64,000 nt of DNA. It comes from Daucus carota subsp. sativus (taxonomy: Eukaryota > Streptophyta > Magnoliopsida > Apiales > Apiaceae). Positions 10,788-21,590 of this stretch are shown here, one piece after another. The position numbers and the translations under genes were made by a program. Under the pieces are notes generated by a model, which was not told where the DNA came from, ran no database searches, and was given only the letters and a program-made list of their open reading frames with translations. The DNA lies in the NCBI RefSeq assembly GCF_001625215.2, contig NC_030385.2, positions 45,781,598 through 45,845,597 on the forward strand, written 5' to 3'. Every line of letters starts with the position of its first letter. The first letter of the stretch is position 1.

Positions 10788-13700
10788 CTAGGTGAATATG
10801 TATACCTCGTCATATCCTTTCCTGCAGTAGATATAGGTAAACAGCCACCAATTTGGTTGCCTCAATCACTTTTAGATATTTATAAAAGAAAACAAGTCGA
10901 GAAACTTATACTAAATACTTACCCAGCTGCCCCGCAGAAAGTTGGACTGTAATTGTATATAAGGTTGTCAAGAACTGTCTGAGCAGGAGGCCTATTCGAT
11001 GACTTCCTCGCCTCACTGCAATTGATGAACAAGAAAAAATACGTTTATAACGCAAAGGAGGCAGGGCAACACAATCATGATTTGAAAAGTTTTAAGAGTC
11101 TAGGGGAGTGCAGACCTAATGGCCTCATAAGACTATATGCAAAAGATTAACAATACTATGTCAGTGAAAGAAATGTAAAGCCTGTCAAATCATCGCTTAC
11201 AAACACTATATATAATCATATGGATGTAACATGTTGGAAATAAAAAATGGAAAATACAATTCTCAGTCAATGCATTTCTTCTGCATGCCAAGGCCGGAAC
11301 ATATTAATGTAAAACCAATCTATCATGGTTAATGCATCTATGTTCAAGAGAGGACCACCTACCTCACAAAATAATTTGCAACATTTTGAGTAACTTGAAC
11401 GGCATCTTCCGAGTGTGGAATCATTTCTGAGGCCCATTCAAAAGCATTTTTCTGCAATTCCACAAGATGAGGAGCACATTATCTGATAAATCACACATAT
11501 AACGTGAAGAATTAACAAATAAATAGAAATAAATTATCTATTGGGGACAGCAGGTCAAGAAGCCCAAAGAAACTGCTCAGAAGCAATATAGAAGGCTCTG
11601 GAAGCCCAATACTTGGACTAATATAAAATATTTGTTGAGATCTAGTTGTGTTTCTTCCGTATCGGTGGAGATAAGTTTTATCACAGTTTCGACCTTTGTC
11701 CCATATCCCACATCATTAAATCTCATTCAAAATAATTTGCACAGTATATAAAGAACTTTAAAATTTATGAAAAGCTATAATCTCACTCCTAACAGAAGTG
11801 GTCGTCATGGCTAAATATTCTACCTCGTAATTAGTTACTAATAAGAAAACAAATCTTCACCTAAGCTATTGTGTGGCCTTGAATATAAACAAATAACTAC
11901 ATTACTTGAGAAAAATATATGGACGATACCTCGGGGTGCCACTGTGGAGCAGTCACAGGATATTTGCGTGCTTGCACTGTTGAGACATAAACCTGACTTC
12001 AGCGAATCTATATGAGCTTTCTAGAATTCTAGGCATACATATATAAAGTATAACTACATAGGATTTCACATGAAGAGTAATGTAAGGACAGAAGCTACTC
12101 CAAGCACCTTATCATTTTCATCAGCAGTAGTTGTGAGTATCTCGAAGAAACTATGTAGATCTGCATTGCCTTGAAACTTTTCTGGTGATATGCCATACTG
12201 TAATAGAATTTATGATTGTTAGATAAGTCATATATTGTCAAAAAAATGCAAATATGTCGAAACAGAAAATATGCCATACTATAATAGAATTTATGATTGT
12301 TAGATAAGTCATATAAAAATGCAAATATGTCGAAACAGAAACTATAATAACAAAAAAGTTATCTATGGCTACAAACGTTGCTCATGAATCCATATACAGA
12401 AAATATAAAAAAGCACTGCCATTTAGTCAAGGCAGCTGAACTGACCTAAGATACAATCTCCGGAAATTAGAGGAACATGATCTTAAAAATATAATTTTTA
12501 TCTAGAAACTATTTTATGGACTACAGCTCTACAAGACACTTCATTCAATACAATTTAAGGCAGATAACCACACAAAACATATAAATAAGGAATATTATAT
12601 GAAAGAATTTTAAAATTATATAATGGAAACATCCTCACCTTGCAAACTCTTTCAATCAAAAAATGTTGAGATTTGAGAATAAGCCCACACAAATCATTAA
12701 CATGCTAATTTAACGTTGCTAAGATGGGTGGTTATAAAATAGGTAAATGTTCCTTTCCATTATGGATAGCACCATATATAAACTGAGGTTATTGCAAGAT
12801 TAAAAATAAAGAAGTATAACACTGAGAGACAGAATCAATGCTTTTGGTGAGAATTTTATGCACTTGATTCTACTAATTGAACACAGTGGTCGAGTTCTGC
12901 ATAACACTTGGCACTTATTTAGCACAAAGATCTGAATTAAGATTGCTTTATTATTAAACTACAGCAATTAAATTGTGATTAACTCCTGTCTTTTGATTTA
13001 AACTCTGTGTAGATTTACCACAGCAAAAATTGCAAACATATCGTAATACTTTTTCCATGTGCCACCTCTGGTTTTACTGTCTCAAGAATATATAGGTGAT
13101 TTCATAACATTTCAGGAGGCAGGAGCCACAACATGAAAAGAAAGTAGACACTATACAGTCTACAGAAAAAACATGAAATATAGCATATTGATTATATCTC
13201 TTTCTTATTCAGTTCCATAGATAAGGTTCAAAACAGAGAAAAATATGAATATTGGAATAGTCAGTGCTCAGTAGCAGAAATTCATATCCTCGCACCTTAT
13301 GCCTCTACTAAGCTTAAATTTTTAAACCCACAACCACTTAATCACCAAGGGGATAGGGGCACCCACCAGGTTAAAGCCAAATGATCATAAGATAAGTTAA
13401 TCACTTACGAATTTGCATGACTCACCTTATGGTTTTGCATTGCTAAACAATCAGTACTGAGCTTTCTGAGCAAATTTGGAGAAAATCTGCAAACACATGT
13501 AAACAAAAAAAATTGAGTCATAGCTTCAACACATAGCCACTTATCACAGTATATGCATATAGATACAGCCAGATAGTTATCTTGCAAATATGAAAATACT
13601 TAAGAAAAAATATTACATGGTAGACAAGAATTCACATACCTTTGAAATACTGTTCCTTCTATGTTTATGTTTTGCATAAATTCTAGTTTCGAAGCTTGAT

Positions 13701-15387
13701 CTGATGCGCTAAAAGGTTCGAGAATGTTCCTGTCCTAATGCAAAAATATGTGATTAAAATATTTACAAGAATACAAAGCTACAGATTTCCAGAACTTATG
13801 CAATTAAGTTCAGATAAAACATGTATGGAATGACTGTGACTGCATAAAAGAAGTCTATTCTGTAAGAAGGGCATAAGATGGCCGCACATTGGCATAAGCA
13901 GCGAGTCTAGTATAAAATATAAATGTAATGAGTTTCAAGATTAAAACAGGAAAGAGAAGTGGTGCATCCTTATCTAAATGATACAAACTCAAGAATGCAG
14001 TTGGATTCATGCCAAAAGTACAAGCGAACACGCTAAAGCGCAAGCCTCATTAAGGTTTACTATTCTTTCAACGATTCATATGTCCCATTGCCTTTTGGTG
14101 GTGTTGAATGGTGATAGAGATAATTCAGATTCACAAGAGTGAGAGATAACTACACTCTAACAAAAGGACATAAAAGACACGCTAGCTAACCTTGCTGACA
14201 ATCATCGATACAAGTTCAAAACCTAAGCAGATGGAAAGCAGGGGAAAATGATGTCCTGCATCATTCTTCTCCAATATTTTCTGCGGAAAATTCATCAAAA
14301 GTTAGTCGTGGTAAAATGTGTAGGTCTCGGCCATTAATAAACAATACCAACACTTCAAAGCTTCTTCCAAAATCATTGGAAGAAAATTACTTCTCCACTC
14401 ACGAAACAAACCTTAAATATATCCTCAACAACATCAAAATAAAGTCCCTCTTTGCACCACCCTCCAGTAAATAGAAAACCGTTGACCAGCTCAAATTTCT
14501 GCATCACAATGAGGCAAAATCTCACAATCAAAATTCAACATAAATATTAAACATCACTTGCTTCTATATAACATTCACAATAAGGTATTAAGAAGTGTAC
14601 ATAAATTCAACAGATTATAAATCATAAGCATCATTTCAAACTTGAAAGCTATTCAGTTAACTAAAGACTCACTGCAACTTAATTAAATTCAATTCTGCGT
14701 TTTATGTTAACTGGTGATTTGTATAGTTGAAACCGGTGATTTTAACATGAACACCAGCTGTAATCAGTTATTTGTACTAGTCTACTAGAATCATGATTAG
14801 TAATTTACTTCAAAATCACCTATTCAAACTATACAAATCACTAATTCTCATTTAACTAATCACATGTTCTCACAATTCTCATTTTAAATCGCGTTAAAAT
14901 GAGAATTGTGAGAACACTAATTCTCATTTTAATCCTCGTTTAACTAATCACATGTCCTCACAATTTTCATTTTAAACGACGTTAAAATGAGAATTGTGAG
15001 AACGTAACAACCAAATGTTCTACACTTTTTTAAGTGCAGCACATTTGGTTGTCCGTGATGGTGTAAGGTATGGATATGTACTTGTTGGAGGATATGAGAA
15101 GGCTCGTTAAAGATAAAAGGAATGACTCTAGCGCCAGCTGATTCAACAAACTTGACATAAGAAGCTGCAATATACGAAGCATTCGTATCATTATTTAATC
15201 TGCCGGAAGCGCCGTCGCCGGGATGAGAGATAATTCCGATGACCGGACGGTAATTGAGGTCGGGATTGAGTGCGGGACAAGCAGGAGTTGAGTCGCTGGG
15301 GAGGCGGAGAGTTGACTCGGACTGAGTTGAAGTGAGTTGAGTGAGTGAGTGGAAGAGGAGCAAGGGGATCCAGATGTAATTAGACAT
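10788..15387 (-). CDS. GGH: Gamma-glutamyl hydrolase (folylpolyglutamate hydrolase), complete 10-exon gene
   Basis: Vacuolar or secreted C26-family peptidase that trims the gamma-glutamyl tail of folate polyglutamates and so controls folate retention. Exons (descending): 15387-15082, 14498-14412, 14280-14191, 13734-13640, 13486-13426, 12197-12108, 11992-11930, 11451-11363, 11015-10923 and 10821-10788. All borders are GT-AG and the exons sum to 1,008 nt, i.e. 335 residues plus stop, normal for the plant family. Residues 1-23 are a hydrophobic signal peptide; RPVIGIISHPGDG follows. The nucleophile Cys sits in ICLGFE (about residue 149) and the catalytic His in QWHPE (about 262). The end is GYDEVYIFT. 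Intron 1 (14499-15081) holds palindromic MITE-like sequence and the acceptor region before exon 6 is locally duplicated; neither breaks the frame. Assignment is very firm. Confidence 0.95.
12191..12341. repeat. Tandem duplication spanning the acceptor of GGH exon 6
   Basis: About 75 bp beginning ATGCCATACTGTAATAGAAT is repeated head to tail from 12272 with small differences. The repeat copies the exon's first codons and its acceptor (CTATTACAG) into the upstream intron. In the upstream copy this becomes CTATTATAG, so a second acceptor is possible but would add intron sequence. Confidence 0.7.
14711..14842. repeat. Hairpin/MITE-like inverted repeat in GGH intron 1
   Basis: GTGATTTGTATAGTTGAA near 14714 and its inverted complement TTCAAACTATACAAATCAC near 14823 bracket about 110 bp. 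Short paired arms with no coding content suggest a MITE. No target duplication was resolved. Confidence 0.45.
14862..15053. repeat. Double palindrome in GGH intron 1
   Basis: GTTCTCACAATTCTCATTTTA pairs with its inverted complement about 20 bp later, and a second, similar palindrome follows (14958-15003). A third imperfect inverted repeat (CAACCAAATG...CATTTGGTTG) closes the block. The motif GAGAACA also recurs at 57630-57730, where it again flanks a palindrome, so this is probably a small repeat family. Confidence 0.45.
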
Positions 15388-15618
15388 GGTGGTGGAGAGA
15401 CGGAGATGAAGTGGAGATGGTGGAAGGGGCGTTTGAGTTTGAAGGTTTGGTGTGTGGAAGTGGAGATGGTGGAAGTGGAGATTGGATGATTGTGTGTTTT
15501 ATAGGTTCCATCGTTTTCAAAAAAAATAATCCCCCCGATTTTATGCACATAATTTGAGCGATAAAAAAATTTATGTATTATTTCAATTTTTTCTGAATAA
15601 AATAGAAAGGGGATTGAG

Positions 15619-15718
15619 CATGATTGTATAGCCCAGTGGTGGGTTTATCCTCTGTTGACCCGGGACACTCGGGTTCGGCTCTGGCTCACGCCGAGAATTA
15701 TTTGAACTTTTTTTTTTA
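15619..15718 (+). mobile_element. Possible tRNA-derived SINE
   Basis: The segment has a Pol III A-box-like word (TAGCCCAGTGGTGGG) and about 35 bp later a B-box-like word (CGGGTTCGGCTC), then a poly-T tract. This order and spacing are those of tRNA-derived plant SINEs. A target duplication could not be placed with confidence. Confidence 0.5.
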
Positions 15719-15919
15719 ATGTTTTATTTATTTCTTTACATTACAAAACTTTTTTGAAATAGATAATGGATCTCACCACTTTCTCACTTTCTTTCCCTTT
15801 TCACATTATTTTTACTCCACCGTCTATTTTTTATATACTAAAAATTAACGGGTCTTACCACTTCACCTGTTTAGATGGGACTGAGATGGGACTGAGGGAG
15901 TTGAGGGAGTATTAGTCAG

Positions 15920-16487
15920 CAGTGTTCTAAAAATCGGTCTAGGCGGCCGTCTAGGCGGTGTCTAGGCGCTAGGCGGCACTGAAACGCCCTGATTCGATCC
16001 TAGGCGGTGAATTAGGCGTTTTTTACAAAAATCGGTGGTAGGCGGTCCACATCTCGTCTAGGCGGTCCAGGCGGCCAATAACAAAAAATAAAATTAAAAA
16101 TAAAATCTAAAATTATGATTATATTCTAAAAAATTAATTATTCACTTGTACTTAACTTAATATCCTTATAAAAAAAGTAAAATGATTAATTTTATTTAAT
16201 ATTTCTTACATTATTTATAAGATACTGATTGGTATATATTTATTTAATCAATGATTTTGTATTACACGTGTCAAGTAGTTATTTTTAATATATGATATTA
16301 TATTGTTTACCAGATTGACTCTACTAGTAGTGAAAAGTAGATAAAATTATTAAATTATATTTAATTATAATAATTTAAAAATAATATATGTCCGATTAAT
16401 GCTTCGATTAATCCCCAATTTCCCGATTAATCGCTGAAAGGTACCCCGACCGTCCTGGGACGCCTAGCGATTTCTGGAAGATTGCTG
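15920..16487. mobile_element. hAT-like non-autonomous element
   Basis: Left end CAGTGTTCTAAAAATCGG; right end is an imperfect inverted complement finishing GATTGCTG. Subterminal copies of CTAGGCGG (left) and CCGATTAATCG-like words occur. The flanks share GTCAG (15915-15919 and 16488-16492), a partial target duplication. The same CAGTGTTCTAAAA end recurs at 35347 (inverted) and 20687. Confidence 0.5.
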
Positions 16488-16689
16488 GTCAGTAGTCAAT
16501 GGTCATTGAAACATTGTTTTTGCATATTTTTTAAAATTTATTTGAAAAATCTATTATCCTTGCAAGTGGCAATCGATTTGTTCCTGACCCGATGGCACCC
16601 GAAACGGGTACAAACCCGACCCAAAAACATAAAACCCCAACATATCTCCCAAACCCCCTACAAAACCATCCCTCCACAGTTCCGAATCC

Positions 16690-18240
16690 ATGTTTCTTAC
16701 CAAACCTCCCCGTTCTCTGCAACTCAACAACCTCGTACACTGTCACAACTCCATAACCAAACCCTTTCTTACACACAACAGAACTATCTCTCAATCTATC
16801 AACACTCTTGATTCAGGCCACATAGATGAACCAAAAAAGAAACTATCCCAACTCTTTTCAGACAGAACTGAAAGTGGGTTTAGGAAAAGATTGATGAGAG
16901 ATGAGAGAGGTGTCTACAAAGAGCTTTCCCCGAGTATGATTGAGTTTTCTAGGTACTTGTATGAACAGGGATATTTCGAAAGTGATTCGAGTGTGTTTCA
17001 GAATCAAGTGTTTGATGCAGCCTGTTTAGGGAATGTGTATGGGCGTAATTTTCTTAGGCATGCCACGGAGAAGTTTGGCTGCAAAAATCAAGAAATTGCC
17101 AAGTATGCGGACTTATTTGTTTTGATTTTGCAACTACTTCCTCCGTCTTGAAATATAGGTTGCTTGATTTCTTGACGCTTCTTGAAATATAAGTTGTTTG
17201 ATTTCTTGATGCACACTTTCAAGTTCTTGACCCCTTAGTTAAAACCATTAATTTTAATTATTTTTTTAAAAATATATGATTAATATTATAATTCAAAATT
17301 ATTTTTAAAAAAAATAATGATTATACCTATAGCCAAACGACCTATATTAATATTTTCACGAGAGAGTATTTGTTATTTTAAGTTATAAGTATGCACTTTA
17401 TTGCTAGCTTTAAATGCATTTGTTTTAGGGAAATTTTAATGGAACTATTGAGAAAATTTAACGTAGTAGTGGTATTTATCGAAGGATTAGTAATAAGATG
17501 TATGTGGAGGTTATTTTGAGAGGATGGAAGTGCTCACCTAGAGAGAGGTGTGATTAGTGAATATGCATTTGTTTTGAATTTAACAGACTTAATGTGACAG
17601 ACTGTTTTGATATTTGGACGGGTCTATGATTTGTATAGTATGTTGTGTTGTATTAGTAACTCTGCAAATGCAAATGTTGTACGGTAAACTTGAAGAACTC
17701 GGACGATTTTTTTCTAGGGAATAACCTTAATATATCGTTTGTATGACCCACATCCTTGTTCACTATCAGCTTGGTACAGGATATCTACTATTATGTTGTT
17801 GACTCTAAATTGATGCAACCCTTATTTACAAACCGATGAAGATGACCCTTTAGATAGTTACCGGGACTAGCTATTGATAGGCTAACTCATTAGCTTTTTG
17901 TCACTTGATAGGAGAGAAAAATTAATGTGCATATTATGACTCTAACTAATGAATTCCGAATAGCACGATGTGTATTAGATTTGGTAAGGCTTTGAGAGAA
18001 TGCAAAAATGTAGAGATGCTCTTAAATAGAAGAAGCCGAATATGTGTAAGTAGCAAATTTTGTTTCTTAAAAAAATGGCTGAATTTGTTTGATGAGTATA
18101 TAGTGAGCTGAAAGAGGATAACCAGCAAAACTAAAATTCAGGTCAAACTCTACCCAAATATAGGAATGATAGTATAGAGATTCAGGTAGTGACAATATGA
18201 AGTAATGTGACAGAGTTTAATATCTGCTAAGCTATACTTA

Positions 18241-18277
<37 letters not shown>

Positions 18278-19701
18278 GAGTCTCGCAGAAATTGCCCCCA
18301 ATAAACAGTAGTCTTTATGTCAACGCTTCAATGTAGTATGTTGCATGATTTGGACAAGATGTTTTATTTTCTTGATTTCTAGCACATTTATACCTGTTTG
18401 GAAAGCACACATATAAAAGGTACATATTGTATCTATCATCAGAACTTGCTTGGTGTTTCTGAGAAAAACTGGAAGGATGTTTCAAATGTATATGTTTATA
18501 CAGCAGTTGGTCCTCTATCAAACTAACATGTTAATCTCTTTAAAATGTTTTTTTTCAAGACTAGTAACACTGTATGATCCTTCAGTAAATTATGAAGCAA
18601 CCTGACAGCAACAAGTGTTAGAAGGTACAGGTCACATGCTTTAACACAATGAATGCAATGGCATCCAAAGATGTACCTGTGAATATTTTAAAGAAGTTGG
18701 AAAATTGTCAACATGTTTTTTTGTATCTATGACACTTTGCAATCAAGTACATCTAAAAATTCACTGCCATGAAAGCAGAACAACATTTATAAATCACAAA
18801 CTTGAAAATTTGGCCTTAAGACATGAAATGATATGATCACAGGTTAGTATGTGATACATGTAACATATAAAGTTCTGATTGGCCGGGACACCTTAAAATT
18901 CAATACTTGGGTTTTTTTTAATCCCCAACCACTGCCCCATTTCCGGTTTTACAGGGGTAGGTTCCGCCCCGTTTGGGGTGGGTTAGGGGCAGTAGATATA
19001 AGATACATAGCTCAGACTAGAACGGTTTAAGTTATTTAACTTTCTCGTATAAAATTGACCAGAATCACAGTGCAGTTCAGCAGTCATGCTCATATGCTTA
19101 AGTTGTTTCATCTTTTTATGTACCGTGCTTGATGATTTATAATGGCAACTCTGCTTGTTAAATGTTTTTATTGTACTCGTGTTATGTCAACTTCCATGTT
19201 TTATGAACTTAAAGTATAGCTCTTTCAGATGGTTATCAGGCAGTGAGTTGAAAAGGGTTGCCCTCTTTGGTTGTCCGTCCCTCTCAAGGAAGGCTGTCTT
19301 TTCTGCCAAGAGATTGCGCACTTTCTTCAAGATACAGGAAAATACAGTTAGTTATTCATTCAACACAATCATTTCCTAAATCCATTTTGGCAATTCTCTT
19401 TATCTCTGCTGTACAGGATATTCCAAATTTTATAGTCATTTCCAGTTGATCTCAACTTTCATGCGCTTATCCTCAGGTTTGCAGCCAGTGTGTTCTAAAA
19501 CAATCTTGCAAGTATGTGAATCAGAATGTATGGAACAGTAATACCAAGAATTTGTATTTGCCTGCAGTAATGAATGTTATTTCTCATTATGCCATGGAGT
19601 CGGTACATCCACAACTGTTAGTGCCTGATGAGATTAAGATTATTGTTGCTAGATTGCTCAAGGTGGTTGTAAAGCTAAGTCAAACTGTTTCACAAGATTA
19701 A
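16690..19701 (+). CDS. Conserved plant protein of unknown function, probably organelle-targeted, with a Cys cluster
   Basis: Three exons, 16690-17102, 19229-19346 and 19477-19701, with GT-AG borders, giving 251 residues in one frame. I do not recognise a named family. The first 45 or so residues are rich in Ser, Thr, Arg and hydrophobic residues with few acids, as in mitochondrial or plastid transit peptides. The body is a helical-looking segment (FSRYLYEQGYFESDSS) followed by KWLSGSELKRVALFGCP. Exon 3 opens with VCSQCVLKQSCKYV, a C-x2-C-x6-C cluster that could bind a metal or disulfide. The C-terminus VVVKLSQTVSQD is uninterrupted. The intact frame across three exons indicates a real gene. 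Intron 1 (2.1 kb) holds an AC microsatellite and a Stowaway remnant near its donor. Confidence 0.8.
18243..18276. repeat. (AC)n microsatellite in intron 1
   Basis: Uninterrupted AC dinucleotide run of about 16 units, inside the first intron of the gene at 16690. Confidence 0.95.
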
Positions 19702-20110
19702 TATAATATCCAGATGTTAATTTCGAAAATACTTTCTTGCTAGCTAATCATTTTGGTGGCAATTCTTGCATACATATCTTACATGATATTATCAATCAAT
19801 TGTTTTGTCGTTGACAAGGGCTGAGAATGATGTTTAGGACCTGATCATACCCATTAAAGCGTAGTTTGGCTGTTAATTTGCATGCTTAAGTAATTTAAAG
19901 TTTGATCATCCATATTAGTGGAGAGGTATCATCATTACAAATATGGTGGTTAGAGCAGTCAAAAATTAGCTTTACATAATTATGTTTTGTGCTGCTGAAG
20001 TTGTTCTCTCCTCTTGCATGTCTGCAACATTTAAGCTCATTATATGTATTCCTAATCAGAAAGTAGTGCTTTCACTGACTGTTATTAATTTTTCAAAATA
20101 TCAATCAGTA

Positions 20111-20361
20111 CTCCCTCCGTTTCAATTTACATGTTCACTTTTAAAAAAAAAAGTTTGCTTTAAATTACTTGTCCACTTCAACTTTCAATGCAAAATCATA
20201 TTTCCAAAGTCAATTCTACTCCACATATCTCTTATTTATATTTCCTAGATCAATCTCACTCCACATATTTTGATCATTTAATTCAATTAATTTGTGAACA
20301 TCCATTTTTCTTAAACTGTGTGATTTTTTTAAAATGGACATCTAATTTGAAACGGAGGGAG
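20111..20361. mobile_element. Stowaway MITE
   Basis: Terminal inverted repeats CTCCCTCCGTTTCAATTTAC and its inverted complement (ending GAAACGGAGGGAG), flanked by TA on both sides. Located between the unknown-function gene and the BES1/BZR1 gene. Confidence 0.85.
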
Positions 20362-21139
20362 TAAAACAACTAATTCATTGAGACTAAAGAATGTAAATTC
20401 GTTAATTCATTTTCGCATGTTAAAAGGTTAATCTCCAGGAAGCTATATTTAGTGCCCACATTTGATGAACAAGATGGAAGGAAAAATGAACTCCTTTTCA
20501 TGAAATTAGGCCTAAAATTTTACTTTCGGTCACGTGAAAGGCGCACTACGGCTGAGATTATTTGGTCATTGGATATGGTGGGCTCGGCCTCAGGTGCAAG
20601 TTTGATGGTAACTTGACTTTTAAAGGAGTTTACATGGCAAGATGGTCGGTCATAGACTCGTAGCTATGGTTTAATAGCTAGTTTTCAGTGTTCTAAAAGT
20701 TTTGATTTATTAAAAAAAATTTGATTACTTTTTTAGAAATATTTTATATATTATACTCCGATTCGATTAAATTTTTAATTCATTAATTTTTTTTGATAAA
20801 TCCTGAATCGGTAGATCAATTGATTAGTTTGATTTCCGATTTTTACAGTTATATTATGAAATGAGAATTGAGTTGTATCAAATTTGTTTTATTTTTCAAT
20901 TTTCTTATATTCTCGAAATGGATACGGATAAATTATATTTTGCCGGCTTGAGTAACGTTTTCAATTTTATCAATTATTTGACTAAAAATTCATAAAGTTA
21001 AATACATACACCGTCGCGTGGCATTTTCGTTAATATGCAACAGCCTATGGTCAATGTGGTAAGCCAACCGCAGTATATATGGGTAGCTAGCTCTCCAGTG
21101 TACTTCCAATGATTTCATTTCACCTTTGGTATTCCTCTC

Positions 21140-21590
21140 TTTATATATCAAAACCGGGTCCCCGGCTAACCCGCCGTTGATTATTTTCACGGACTCCCTC
21201 CGACGAAATTCCGGCGATTAAGTAATTTTATTCTATTATCTGCAGATTCAAGTAATTTTCTCTTTTTTTTATCTACTACTGTAGTTTACTAGTTTTATTT
21301 TCACAATATTTAGGCTTGTTTAACTTAATATTTAAATTAATGACAATAATGTAGTTTAAATTATTCTAGTGGGAGTCTCTATCGACAACAAAAGAATTTC
21401 AAACAGTCGAGTCAAACAAATGAAACTAATGATTACTATCACATCACTTGTTGTCAGTCACATGATCCTAGTTTGATAACACCATGTCTTCTGTTATGTT
21501 TTGTCCAAATTCTTTGTAATTTCAGGGAGAGGTGGGAGAGAAAGCGAGAGAGACAGAGAGAGAGAGGGGGAGAGAGAGGGAGAGAGAGAG
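21140..21590 (+). promoter_or_regulatory. Putative core promoter and 5' UTR (with intron) of the BES1/BZR1 gene
   Basis: A TATA-like TTTATATATC at 21140-21149 is followed by a leader in which GATTAA|GTAATT near 21220 could be a donor and TTTCAG|GGAGAG near 21526 an acceptor. The last 65 nt before the ATG are almost purely GA repeat. The frame open across this leader has no ATG before 21591. Confidence 0.4.
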
